DNA of 46,020 nt, from assembly GCA_030608385.1 (NCBI GenBank), contig JAUWEG010000007.1:1-46020 (forward strand). Reading direction: 5' to 3'. The notes under the pieces are model-generated. The model was not told the origin of the DNA and did not search any database. It saw only the letters and a list, made by a program, of their open reading frames with translations. Positions 33,028 to 41,346 of this stretch are shown here, piece after piece; the first letter of the stretch is position 1, and the number at the start of each line of letters is the position of its first letter. The DNA comes from Candidatus Heimdallarchaeota archaeon. GTDB lineage: Archaea; Asgardarchaeota; Heimdallarchaeia; Heimdallarchaeales; Heimdallarchaeaceae. The translations under genes were made by a program, and so were the position numbers.

Positions 33028-34140
33028 TTAGAATTTTTTAATAATAATTGTAATAACATCTCCATCTTGAATAACGTGATCTAAACCTACTCGCTGATTT
33101 GGATGTTTAGAACTTTTACCAGAAACAACTGCATAACGGAACTCTGATACAAAAATTCTATGTATTTTATTACATACATCTCTAATAGTTGAATTTCGTT
33201 TAACAATCAGAGGTTCTTCATAGTCTGTTTTTAGTCCCTGTTTCTTTAGATAAATCTGTATCAATTCAAGGCGATCAACTATTTCATCTTTGAGGATTTC
33301 GAGATTTTCACCAGTTAATGCACTGATAATCAAGGCATCTGGAAACTTTTCTTTGATTTTCCTTATTTGTTTTTTCGAAATTAAGTCAATTTTATTCACA
33401 ATACTAAGAATCTTAGGATAAACTCGATTACCCTCTAAAACATCTATTAACTCATCAATTGTTGGATCACTGCGAACAGTTACAGCTGCGTTCATAATTT
33501 TATACTCTCTTAAAATACCCATGAATGTTTTTTCAGACATGTGTGTAAGCTTAATCAAAGTGGAGAGAGCAATCCCTCCTCTATCTTTCTTATTTATTCG
33601 AATATAGGGTTTTGTTTTTCCAGGTCTAATAGCAACATTGTGCAATTCTCTAATAATTTTCTTATGGTAATCAGTAGCTTTTTGAGGATCCATTATGATT
33701 ATAATCATATCAGCTCCTCGAGCAACAGCTAGGACTTCCTTACCTCTCCCTTTACCAGAACTTGCTTCTTCTATAATACCAGGTAGGTCTATTATTTGGA
33801 TTTGTGTTCCCCTGTGAAACATTATTCCTGGAATAGCTGAAGTTGTTGTAAATGCATAGTGCCCGATTTTTGATTCTTTATTAGTGATGTTGGAAATGAG
33901 TGTGGATTTACCTGTTGAAGGAAATCCAATCAAAACAGCAGAGCCATCACCAGCTTTCTTAACATCAAAACCATGCCTACCTCCACCAGACTTAGAAAAT
34001 TGTGCATCTAGTTTCCTCCTACGCAATTTTGCAAGTTTAGATTTCAGAACTCCAAGATGATGTTCAGTAGACTTGTTCTTTTTAGTTCTCGAAATTTGGT
34101 CCTCAATATCAAGAATTTTTTCATCTATAGCTGAACTCAT
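33028..34140 (-). CDS. drg: DRG-type developmentally regulated GTP-binding protein (Obg family, TGS domain)
   Basis: DRG GTPases occur in archaea and eukaryotes and associate with ribosomes during translation. The 370-residue protein has a helical N-terminus rich in basic residues, a GTPase core with G1 GFPSTGKS (72-79), G3 DLPG, G4 NKID and G5 SALTG, the DRG-specific insert between G3 and G4, and a C-terminal TGS domain (from about 290) ending VIQDGDVITIII. Length and order fit the family. A TATA-like element within 34167-34180 lies about 34 bases before the start. Confidence 0.95.
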   Translation of the reverse strand: MSSAIDEKILDIEDQISRTKKNKSTEHHLGVLKSKLAKLRRRKLDAQFSKSGGGRHGFDVKKAGDGSAVLIGFPSTGKSTLISNITNKESKIGHYAFTTTSAIPGIMFHRGTQIQIIDLPGIIEEASSGKGRGKEVLAVARGADMIIIIMDPQKATDYHKKIIRELHNVAIRPGKTKPYIRINKKDRGGIALSTLIKLTHMSEKTFMGILREYKIMNAAVTVRSDPTIDELIDVLEGNRVYPKILSIVNKIDLISKKQIRKIKEKFPDALIISALTGENLEILKDEIVDRLELIQIYLKKQGLKTDYEEPLIVKRNSTIRDVCNKIHRIFVSEFRYAVVSGKSSKHPNQRVGLDHVIQDGDVITIIIKKF

Positions 34141-34371
34141 CCCTAAAACCTTTTTCTAGCCAGTTTAATTATAATAAATTGGAAAAGTATTTAGATTTAA
34201 CGATTATCGTTGTCTTGAATTTTCATTATTGATTGAATATCTGATTAATTCAGTAAAATTATAATAAATTAAACTAATGTTAAAGCAAAAAGTATTCTTT
34301 ATATATAAATCTTTTACTTGCTTTTTTGTTAACCGAGCATTATATTTAAATAATCATTAACTTAATACAAA
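34141..34371. repeat. AT-rich divergent region with a 14-base direct repeat
   Basis: AATTATAATAAATT occurs at 34167-34180 and again at 34257-34270, exactly 90 bases apart. Both copies are preceded by CAGT plus three A/T bases, so similarity extends over about 20 bases. The region separates the DRG gene from the ArsR-like regulator. The first copy is positioned as the DRG promoter. The copies could be operators of the regulator, or chance in sequence of over 75% A+T. Confidence 0.35.
34341..34352 (+). promoter_or_regulatory. TATA-like element for the ArsR-like regulator
   Basis: TATATTTAAATA would direct transcription from about 34372, leaving a 24-base leader that carries AGGGGTGG (34381-34388) before TTG 34396. 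Confidence 0.45.
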
Positions 34372-34395
34372 TTGAAAATTAGGGGTGGTTTTCAA

Positions 34396-34677
34396 TTGAC
34401 TGAAACACTTGAATTAAGTGAAGAAAAAGTAATAATCGCACTGGCCAAAGCTTTATCGTCTCCAACACGATTTAACATTGTAAAATTGCTTCTTGATAAA
34501 GAAATGGATATATCAAGCATAGCTAAGAAAATGAAACAAACTGAAGCAAATACTTCAGCCCAGATCAAATACCTTGAAAGAGCAGGAGTACTAGATTCAC
34601 GTTATGAGCCGGGTGCTCATGGTGTACGCAAGGTTTGTAAAACGAAAGTGAATAAAATAATTTTAAACATTCTTTAG
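34396..34677 (+). CDS. ArsR-like winged-helix transcription regulator
   Basis: This 93-residue DNA-binding protein has ALAKALSSPTRFNIVKLL, the typical first helices of an ArsR fold, followed by MDISSIAKKMKQTEANTSAQ (turn and recognition helix), IKYLERAGVLD and a short wing. No metal-binding cysteine pair is present, so metal sensing is unlikely. TTG 34396 is chosen because GGGGTGG stands seven bases before it. TTG 34372 lies 26 bases after a TATA element and would add 8 residues. It converges on the methyltransferase gene with 5 bases between stops. The target is unknown; the repeat upstream is a candidate site. Confidence 0.8.
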   Translation: MTETLELSEEKVIIALAKALSSPTRFNIVKLLLDKEMDISSIAKKMKQTEANTSAQIKYLERAGVLDSRYEPGAHGVRKVCKTKVNKIILNIL

Positions 34678-34682
34678 AATTT

Positions 34683-35222
34683 CTATTCCTTTCTGGCTAT
34701 CAAAGCTATATCTTCTATTGAGAGATTCCATGATTTTATTATTTTAAATCCACTTTTTTTAACCTTATTTTTTAAAATCTTGATGTTAAATAACTTCTTT
34801 AGAGCAGTTAAGACAAAATGACCTTTCTTTCTTACTATATCATAACACTCATCAATTGTTTTTTGTGGGTTGACTAAATTTTGCACCACTGAAATGCAAG
34901 TAACAAAATCTCCACTCTCTTCTCGGAAAGGGAGAAATTCACTATCTGCACAAACGAAAAAACCTAGAGGATATTTATTTCTCCCAACTTTCAGCATCTC
35001 TAATGATATATCATTTACAATAATTGTTATATTATCCTGTTTTAGATAGTTTAGAAGTAATCCTGTACCTCCACCCACATCATAAACAATTGTCTTTTCT
35101 TCAATATCAATATCAGAGAAAATTTCGAAATACTTCTGTTTCTGTATAGCAGTGTATCTATCCTCATATTGCTCTGCAGTTGAATCGTATTTATGCCTCA
35201 CTTCGTACTTCTTATTACTCAT
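34683..35222 (-). CDS. Class I SAM-dependent methyltransferase
   Basis: The 179-residue protein begins with YDSTAEQYEDRY, a UbiE/Methyltransf_11-like lead-in. Motif I is VYDVGGGTGLLL, motif II has NDISLEML, and the later FVTCISVVQNLVNPQ corresponds to motif IV. It is shorter than most members (200-260), ending soon after the last strand (DIALIARKE). The substrate is unknown. It is divergent from the RIO2 kinase gene, 54 bases apart, so the two may share a promoter region. Confidence 0.83.
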   Translation of the reverse strand: MSNKKYEVRHKYDSTAEQYEDRYTAIQKQKYFEIFSDIDIEEKTIVYDVGGGTGLLLNYLKQDNITIIVNDISLEMLKVGRNKYPLGFFVCADSEFLPFREESGDFVTCISVVQNLVNPQKTIDECYDIVRKKGHFVLTALKKLFNIKILKNKVKKSGFKIIKSWNLSIEDIALIARKE

Positions 35223-35276
35223 TCAATTAAACATAAGAAAGAAAAGAATTTTAAGTCATACTCTTACTACATATTG

Positions 35277-36173
35277 ATGCCAATAAAACTGCGTGGAGCC
35301 AAAGTGCTGAAAGACCTCTCAAATATGGATTTCAGGGTTTTGAATATGATTGAGACGCTTCTTCGAAAAGGAGAGTATGCTCCCGTAGATAAAATTGTCA
35401 CTTATTCAGGTTATAGAGCTAAAGATGTTGATCTAATCTTATCTAAATTGAATAAAATGAAATTGACTCGCAGATGGAAAGGACATTTTGTTGGCTATTC
35501 CTTAACTTTGTCAGGATTTGATGTTTTGGCACTCAATACACTCTACAATAAGAAAATAGTTTTTGGTGTAGGGCAAACTAGGGCAGTAGGAAAAGAGAGC
35601 GACATTTACCATGCAATTGATTTTGAAGAAAATGAAATAATAATAAAAATCAATCGAACAGGTAGAGCTAGTTTCCAACAAATAAAGAGAAAAAGAGATT
35701 TTCTTGAAAACAGATTTCACTATTCAATGTTCTCTGTTGCTGAAATTGCAGCTAAAAGAGAATACAAGATTCTAAAAGATTTAAAGGGTAATAATCTACC
35801 TATACCTGATGTTAAAGGACATAATAGACACATCATTGCAATGGATTTTGTTGAAGGTAGAGAACTTGTAAATGTGCAGTATATTAAGAAACCAATTAAA
35901 ACTCTTGAAAGAATAATAGAATTTGCAAAAACTCTTTATCAGACATTTAACATAGTACATGCAGATTTAACAGAATACAATATTATGTATGATGAAGAAA
36001 ATGGAAAGATAACAGTTATTGATTTCCCCCAAGCTGTTCAAACAGATCATCCTGAAGCTACTTTTCTTTTAAGAAGAGATTTTACACATCTTTTAGACTA
36101 TTTTGGGAAAAAATGGGGGATTACTACAGATGAAGTAGAAACTGTTATAGAATATGTTGTAGGAAATAAATGA
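35277..36173 (+). CDS. rio2: RIO2-type serine/threonine kinase
   Basis: RIO2 acts in maturation of the small ribosomal subunit. ATG 35277 (MPIKLRGAKVLKDL) is used. An upstream ATG at 35193 would add a 28-residue tail unlike any RIO2 and overlap the divergent gene. The N-terminal winged helix (to about 90) is followed by the nucleotide loop GQTRAVGKESDIY, a kinase core with MDFVEGRELV in the hinge, the catalytic loop HADLTEYNIM and the metal-binding IDFPQAV. At 298 residues it has the usual archaeal length. The stop is followed directly by GGTGAT, the ribosome site for the next gene. Confidence 0.95.
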   Translation: MPIKLRGAKVLKDLSNMDFRVLNMIETLLRKGEYAPVDKIVTYSGYRAKDVDLILSKLNKMKLTRRWKGHFVGYSLTLSGFDVLALNTLYNKKIVFGVGQTRAVGKESDIYHAIDFEENEIIIKINRTGRASFQQIKRKRDFLENRFHYSMFSVAEIAAKREYKILKDLKGNNLPIPDVKGHNRHIIAMDFVEGRELVNVQYIKKPIKTLERIIEFAKTLYQTFNIVHADLTEYNIMYDEENGKITVIDFPQAVQTDHPEATFLLRRDFTHLLDYFGKKWGITTDEVETVIEYVVGNK

Positions 36174-36187
36174 AGGTGATTTAAATT
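36172..36187 (+). promoter_or_regulatory. Strong Shine-Dalgarno site followed by an ATT codon
   Basis: GAAGGTGAT (36172-36180) matches eight of nine bases of GGAGGTGAT. Four bases later comes ATT at 36185, the only start-like codon before the conserved N-terminus of the DUF460 protein. An in-frame TAA at 36182 closes the frame upstream. Confidence 0.6.
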
Positions 36188-38308
36188 TCTGATTCTGAAA
36201 TCATTAGTGTTGGTGTTGATATCTTACCTCAATCATCGCCTTCTAGGATAGCTAAATACTCTGTTTGCGTTTATGATGCGGTAAATGATATTATAATTCA
36301 GAAATATGAAAAGGTTAACTTACAGAAATTGATAGGTATAGTCAGAAGTTCTCAGGCTCTCTATCTTGCTAGTGATAATATCTATGAATTAGTAAAGAAC
36401 CCATCTCAAATTCCTCATTTATGTCTTCAACTTCAACCTAACACAAAACTAGTTCAAATAACAGGATCTCCTGTTCATGGTTTTACTCCTCTCTCTAAGC
36501 TAATGAAACAACATGGTTTGAATGTTTCTGGGAAACTTTTTCCACTTGTTGCAGCAGAAGCATGTGCTATTTTAGCGAGTAGAAAATTGGGTTACATTGT
36601 TGAACCTTTTGAGAATGAAACAAAGATTATTGTGTCTAGATCAAGATCTAAAGGATCTGGAGGTTGGTCACAAAAACGCTATAGTAGGCTGTATGATACA
36701 GCAATTAACCAAGAAGCGAAGAAAATAGAAAGTAATTTAATCGAGAGAAGATTTGATTTCGATAAAAACGTAACTAAAAGTAAATTTGGAGCTCAAAAAG
36801 TTGTATTTAGTGTGTACTCTCCAATCTCTGAGATTACAAAGATTGTAAAAAAACAGAGGGGAGAACTCTGTCGAGTTAATATTCATCCTGTTAATAAAGA
36901 AAGAGTAGAATTTATCCCTCTATCTCAACAAGTACAAACAAAATCCTCTTTGAGAAGATTGATTGTTGGGATTGATCCCGGTTTAACAATTGGATTATCA
37001 ATTATGGATTTGAATGGAAAAATACTAAAAATTGGTAGTTATCGAGAAGCGAGTAGAGGACAGATAATTCGTGAAATAACCAATTATGGTAAACCTTCAT
37101 TAATTTGTGTTGATGTTTATCCTTATCCAGCTTATGTTGAGAAAATTTCTGCTGTTCTAAACTCCAGACTTTATACACCAAGAAGCGTGATGACAGTTTC
37201 AGAGAAGAACGAGATATCTAGAAAGCTTGCTATGCAACAAGGTGTTAATGTAAAAAATGCTCACCAGAGAGATTCTCTTGCATCTGCTTACAAAGGATAT
37301 GCAAAATTTCGATCAGAATTCGAAAAAATTGAAAGAAATTATCGAGATGTGTACGATAAATCTCTTAGAGATGAGATAAAAAATTTGTTAGTTAAGGGAA
37401 AAACACTTGCTGATGCAATCGAAGAAATTAACCAATCCTTAACCGGTGTTAAGACTGTTAAAGAAAAAATAGTCAAACCAACCTTAAAACAAAAACCCGA
37501 ACTAGATGTTGTTGAACTCAAGAAAGAATTTGATACCCTTCAAGAGCAATTAGATTGGGAAAGGAGCAAAAATACTGAATTTTATTCTGAAATCAAAGTT
37601 TTAGAGGAGAAACTTGAGAATCTACAATTTAGGTTAGATGAAGATAAATCAGAATATATTGAAAAGATTCAGAGAGAGAAGGCATATATTATTCTAGAGA
37701 ATCAAATCTCACATTCCAAAGAGAGAATCAACCTTTTAGAAAATGAAATTGAGAGATATTCAGATAGGATTGACGAACTGAAGAGAGTTGTTTGGCTCAG
37801 AGGTCATAAAGGATGGGTTCCACTTAAGGTAATAAGAAAATTCACTCAAGACGAGATTGAAAGAACTGCTGAGAACTATGGGTTAGGACCTGGAGATATA
37901 GTTCTTATACTCGATACAACAGGTGGTGGTGGTCAAACAGCTGAAAAACTATTTTCTTACAAAATTAAAGCTATAATTGGGGATGTTGATCACCTTTCGT
38001 ATAATGCAAGAAAGAAACTTATTGAATCTCAAGTACCGATAGCTAAACCGGCTGATATAGAGATTATTAGAATCGATGAAATTGCTATAATAAAAGAAGG
38101 TGACCTAAATAGGTTAATTTCTGAAGCTAAGGAAGAAATTGACCTTATCGTAACAAAGAAAAAAGAAAGTTTTTTGGACAATTTAATTGATGAATATAGA
38201 AAGGAACGAAAAAGCGAAATTACAGAGCAGGACAAAACTTTTTCTCGTGAAAGAAGAAAGACAGATCAAGCTCGCTTTGAAGATGAAAATGGTGAGTTAG
38301 ATGATTAA
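36185..38308 (+). CDS. DUF460/COG2433 protein with RNase H-like fold (probable ATT start)
   Basis: This archaeal family has no established function. The first canonical start, TTG 36329, would drop 48 residues including ISVGVDILPQSSPSRIAKYS and LQKLIG, which belong to the conserved N-terminal domain. An ATT at 36185 behind a strong Shine-Dalgarno gives 707 residues. A second RNase H/RuvC-like segment begins at IVGIDPGLTIGLSIMD, followed by ICVDVYPYPAYVEK and AHQRDSLASAYKGYAKF. Residues near 440-540 are coiled coil. The C-terminal domain has GPGDIVLILDTTGGGGQTAEKL, and the tail is highly charged. It is coupled to rio2. One base separates its stop from the convergent Lsm gene. Confidence 0.85.
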   Translation: MSDSEIISVGVDILPQSSPSRIAKYSVCVYDAVNDIIIQKYEKVNLQKLIGIVRSSQALYLASDNIYELVKNPSQIPHLCLQLQPNTKLVQITGSPVHGFTPLSKLMKQHGLNVSGKLFPLVAAEACAILASRKLGYIVEPFENETKIIVSRSRSKGSGGWSQKRYSRLYDTAINQEAKKIESNLIERRFDFDKNVTKSKFGAQKVVFSVYSPISEITKIVKKQRGELCRVNIHPVNKERVEFIPLSQQVQTKSSLRRLIVGIDPGLTIGLSIMDLNGKILKIGSYREASRGQIIREITNYGKPSLICVDVYPYPAYVEKISAVLNSRLYTPRSVMTVSEKNEISRKLAMQQGVNVKNAHQRDSLASAYKGYAKFRSEFEKIERNYRDVYDKSLRDEIKNLLVKGKTLADAIEEINQSLTGVKTVKEKIVKPTLKQKPELDVVELKKEFDTLQEQLDWERSKNTEFYSEIKVLEEKLENLQFRLDEDKSEYIEKIQREKAYIILENQISHSKERINLLENEIERYSDRIDELKRVVWLRGHKGWVPLKVIRKFTQDEIERTAENYGLGPGDIVLILDTTGGGGQTAEKLFSYKIKAIIGDVDHLSYNARKKLIESQVPIAKPADIEIIRIDEIAIIKEGDLNRLISEAKEEIDLIVTKKKESFLDNLIDEYRKERKSEITEQDKTFSRERRKTDQARFEDENGELDD

Positions 38309-38309
38309 A

Positions 38310-38543
38310 TTACAGTTCATCCACTGCTAATTGAACTAATAGGATATTATTCCCTCTAACAAAGATATTCCCATATCTTGCGACTTCTTCGTTTGCAATT
38401 ATTTCAATTGCGTCACTTAAGTGACAGTTCATATATTGGTCAAAGCTTTGTAGTTTGCCTTTATATTTCACGTTATCTTTTAATCGAATAATTATATATT
38501 GGCCAATTACCTTTCTAAGTGTGTTAATGGGAATGCTACTCAT
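38310..38543 (-). CDS. Lsm/Sm-like archaeal protein
   Basis: The 77-residue protein forms RNA-binding rings in this family. Sm1 is visible as YIIIRLKDNVKYKGKLQSFDQYMNCHLSDA, with the D-x-x-M-N RNA-binding residues, and Sm2 as GNIFVRGNNILLVQL, where RG is the RNA-contacting pair. Length is typical of archaeal SmAP. It is downstream of herA on the same strand, separated by 88 bases. Confidence 0.94.
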   Translation of the reverse strand: MSSIPINTLRKVIGQYIIIRLKDNVKYKGKLQSFDQYMNCHLSDAIEIIANEEVARYGNIFVRGNNILLVQLAVDEL

Positions 38544-38631
38544 AATCTACACAAACCTAATTTGATATTGTCTCGACGGGATGATTGTAATTTAAAAAGC
38601 TTGCGTTTAATTATTATCAAAGCTTCTACAA

Positions 38632-40125
38632 TCATGCTTCAAAGTTCTTTGCTGATTCTTCTAAAGTTTCAGTTTCCATAGTTGTTGTTTTTCTTTTTCG
38701 AACTTTTACAAATATTGGATGATTAACTGCATTTCCTACAATAATAGCTTCTCCTACTCCTAACGAAGTTATTGAATTCATGGTTGATCTGTCAATTCCC
38801 TCAGATGATCGACCTATATAGTCCAAATCATAAGGATTGAGAATTCTCATTATGACGTGAGTGTTACATTGACTAAGAGCTGTTGTAGATAGTTTTACTG
38901 GTCTTTGACTTACAAGTACTATGGATGTAAAGAATTTTCTTCCTTCTCTAGCTATTGTTTCAATAATAGATTTCGAAATAGCCCTATCTAGTCGAGCTTC
39001 AGGGCAAAATTGATGTGACTCCTCTAAGATAACGGTTGTAGGTGGTGTTTCATTTTTCTTCCTCATTTCAAATATTCTGAATAAAATGTAACTAACGATC
39101 ATTTGTTTCAATTTTATGCTTGTAAATTCGCTCAAATCAAATATTGTGATTTTTCCTGGTTTCAAAATATTTTTTAGATCTGGATTTTCTGCTGCTCCAA
39201 ACAAACGAGTATTTTCAAGAGAGTAAAGCCATCCAATCAATGCTTCTTTGCTTCTAACATTCATTTGTTCATTTTTCTCGAGTTCATCAATTATATCTGC
39301 GATTACGTAATTTTCTCCTTGCTTAACTTTTTCATGATAAAACTGGGTTAAAACTTTGGATAAATCCCTAGATTGAGCAGTTGTTATCTGGGGCTCATAA
39401 ATTGCAAATTGCCTTGCAGACATTGATGAAGTTGCAAACTGTATTAATCCTCCAGGAAAGATGTTTACATCTTTGAAAAATGGTGATTTTTCAGCTCCAA
39501 ATCCTTTATATTCTCCATGAACGTCGAAAAGAACAATTGCTACCCTGCCTTGATCAGCTTTCCTGGAAAGCAACTCTTCAAGGAGAACAGATACTGTATA
39601 TGATTTGCCTGCACCAGAAATAGCAAGTATCGCTGCATGTTTTTGGAGGAACCTTGTAAGATTCAATTTAACAGTAAGATCATGCTGTTCTATCATTCCA
39701 ATATTTAATCCATTATCTTTTTCTAATCCTAGAAATTTTATCAAAGTATCATTGTCTGGTATTGATACATTTTCTCCAGGAGAAACAGGAAATAGCAATC
39801 TTTTGATACCAATTTCAGTTATGATTCCTAGAGGTTTAGCTTTAGCAATAATATACTCCCATCTATCTGCTGGGAATATTGAAGCTAGAGTTTTACCACT
39901 AGTTTCATATGCTCTTACTGCAGAAGGTGAAGAAAAATATCTATTAGTTTTGAAAAGTTCAGTAATACTTGCAAGAACTTCTCCATTCTCTGTTGGAACA
40001 ACAACATACATCCCCTTTTGTAATTGGAATTCTTCTTCTGTTTTTGTTAAAACAAAGCTGAATTGTTCTGGGTTCGGTGAGTTATCTTCATCAACAATAA
40101 TAGTACCTATATTCTTTTTTGACAT
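38632..40125 (-). CDS. herA: HerA DNA helicase/translocase
   Basis: HerA is a hexameric FtsK-like translocase that works with NurA in resecting DNA ends. An N-terminal HAS-barrel (to about 100) precedes the ATPase core with Walker A SGAGKS (170-175), VLFDVHGEY, Walker B TVILEESHQFCPEA, REGRKFFTSIVLVSQRP and a C-terminal brace (QCNTHVIMRILNPYD). ATG 40125 starts one base after the nurA stop; GTG 40134 inside nurA is an alternative that adds three residues. About 497 residues is the usual length. Mre11 and Rad50 genes, often adjacent, are absent here. Confidence 0.95.
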   Translation of the reverse strand: MSKKNIGTIIVDEDNSPNPEQFSFVLTKTEEEFQLQKGMYVVVPTENGEVLASITELFKTNRYFSSPSAVRAYETSGKTLASIFPADRWEYIIAKAKPLGIITEIGIKRLLFPVSPGENVSIPDNDTLIKFLGLEKDNGLNIGMIEQHDLTVKLNLTRFLQKHAAILAISGAGKSYTVSVLLEELLSRKADQGRVAIVLFDVHGEYKGFGAEKSPFFKDVNIFPGGLIQFATSSMSARQFAIYEPQITTAQSRDLSKVLTQFYHEKVKQGENYVIADIIDELEKNEQMNVRSKEALIGWLYSLENTRLFGAAENPDLKNILKPGKITIFDLSEFTSIKLKQMIVSYILFRIFEMRKKNETPPTTVILEESHQFCPEARLDRAISKSIIETIAREGRKFFTSIVLVSQRPVKLSTTALSQCNTHVIMRILNPYDLDYIGRSSEGIDRSTMNSITSLGVGEAIIVGNAVNHPIFVKVRKRKTTTMETETLEESAKNFEA

Positions 40126-40126
40126 T

Positions 40127-41281
40127 TTAACCACTTGTTTTAAATGGAAGTCTATTTCTCCTCTTCTGAAGAGAAAAGCTTGTATAACCTATTTTTGAAG
40201 CAATTTCATCTACGAGTATATCAGCATCTGTTTCTTGTAATCTTGCTCGAGCATCAGCTTCTATGATAACACTAGGTAATCCATATTCTGGATTATATTT
40301 TGAAACAGCATTAACTAAAGAAGAAATAGTTTGTGCTTGTTCATGCAGAGTAGAAAACAGTACAGGAAATTCAATTCTTAAAGGAGTATCAAATTCTGCA
40401 GTTTTCATGTAGAAACAATGAATACTAAAATCTGGAAGATCCTTATCTGAATCATCATTGAAATTAGTTAACAGAAACTCGAAGGTTCTTTCATTAGTAT
40501 CTAGAACTTGATAAAGCAGATCAGTGTCTCTTAATTGTTTTACAATAGGTCTGTAATCTATTTCAACTAGTTTGCTGAATTCTGGTAATTTGCTTAGATG
40601 TGGTAAAATAGCAGATAATTTGTTTGTTAGTATAGCTGAACGAGAATCTTTAACAACTCCACATAGAGCAGTACGATTTTTCTGACAGAGAGTGTATAAT
40701 CTTCTGTATTGAGCCTTCAGTTTTTTATATTGGTTAACTAGAAACGCGCTTTGACTAATTTGACGAAGATCAATTACAGGAAGTACAGAACCATCAAGGA
40801 TAATGATGTCTGGATGATCTTCTTCAAGAAGATCAATTCCACATTTTATCTCTTTCTGCATCCTCCAAATTGAAATAAGGCTTTCAATTTCATTCTGTGA
40901 TAAAGGTTCAATACTTGTAAGAATATCTGGAAAAGGTTGCTCTTCAGGGATATATCTTACTAATGGTTTGTTATCTTTTCTGTGATAAAACAACACCCCC
41001 ACTGCTCGTATTAATGCGATGTCAAAATAATTTAAAGATCTGTGGATGACACCTCCATCAATTCCTGCAATTTTTAAACCATCTATATTTGTTTTAGGAA
41101 CTTTCAATGTGAAAAGATTATCTGAAGTTTTGATATCAAAAGCTGCTGGAAACTCTGAAGGATTGAGCTTATCCTTAACTTGTCTGAAGAGATCCTGAAA
41201 CAACTTCCTATGTTCATTATAGGTTCTTATCCGTTTTGAGATATCATCAATGGCTTCATCTATCGTATTTTTAACTGCCAT
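40127..41281 (-). CDS. nurA: NurA 5'-3' nuclease
   Basis: NurA degrades the 5' strand in complex with HerA. The 384-residue protein has the RNase H-like NurA fold: IAGIDGGVIHRS with catalytic Asp75, IILDGSVLP with Asp163, and the late motif GLPSVIIEADARAR. An N-terminal helix region precedes the core. The gene comes directly before herA, one base between stop and start. A TATA-like CTTTTTAAA at 41325-41317 lies about 40 bases before its ATG. Confidence 0.92.
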   Translation of the reverse strand: MAVKNTIDEAIDDISKRIRTYNEHRKLFQDLFRQVKDKLNPSEFPAAFDIKTSDNLFTLKVPKTNIDGLKIAGIDGGVIHRSLNYFDIALIRAVGVLFYHRKDNKPLVRYIPEEQPFPDILTSIEPLSQNEIESLISIWRMQKEIKCGIDLLEEDHPDIIILDGSVLPVIDLRQISQSAFLVNQYKKLKAQYRRLYTLCQKNRTALCGVVKDSRSAILTNKLSAILPHLSKLPEFSKLVEIDYRPIVKQLRDTDLLYQVLDTNERTFEFLLTNFNDDSDKDLPDFSIHCFYMKTAEFDTPLRIEFPVLFSTLHEQAQTISSLVNAVSKYNPEYGLPSVIIEADARARLQETDADILVDEIASKIGYTSFSLQKRRNRLPFKTSG

Positions 41282-41346
41282 TTATCTAACCACTACTACT
41301 AATATCCATTTTTCCATTTAAAAAGAAGCAATAGTTTTACTTTAAA

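Noticed and set aside
35193-35276. ATG extension of RIO2 by 28 residues
   Set aside because: The extra segment is unlike RIO2 N-termini and would overlap the divergent methyltransferase start; ATG 35277 gives the expected start.
36329-38308. TTG 36329 as the true start of the DUF460 protein
   Set aside because: It would remove about 48 in-frame residues with conserved family sequence, and no good ribosome site precedes it.
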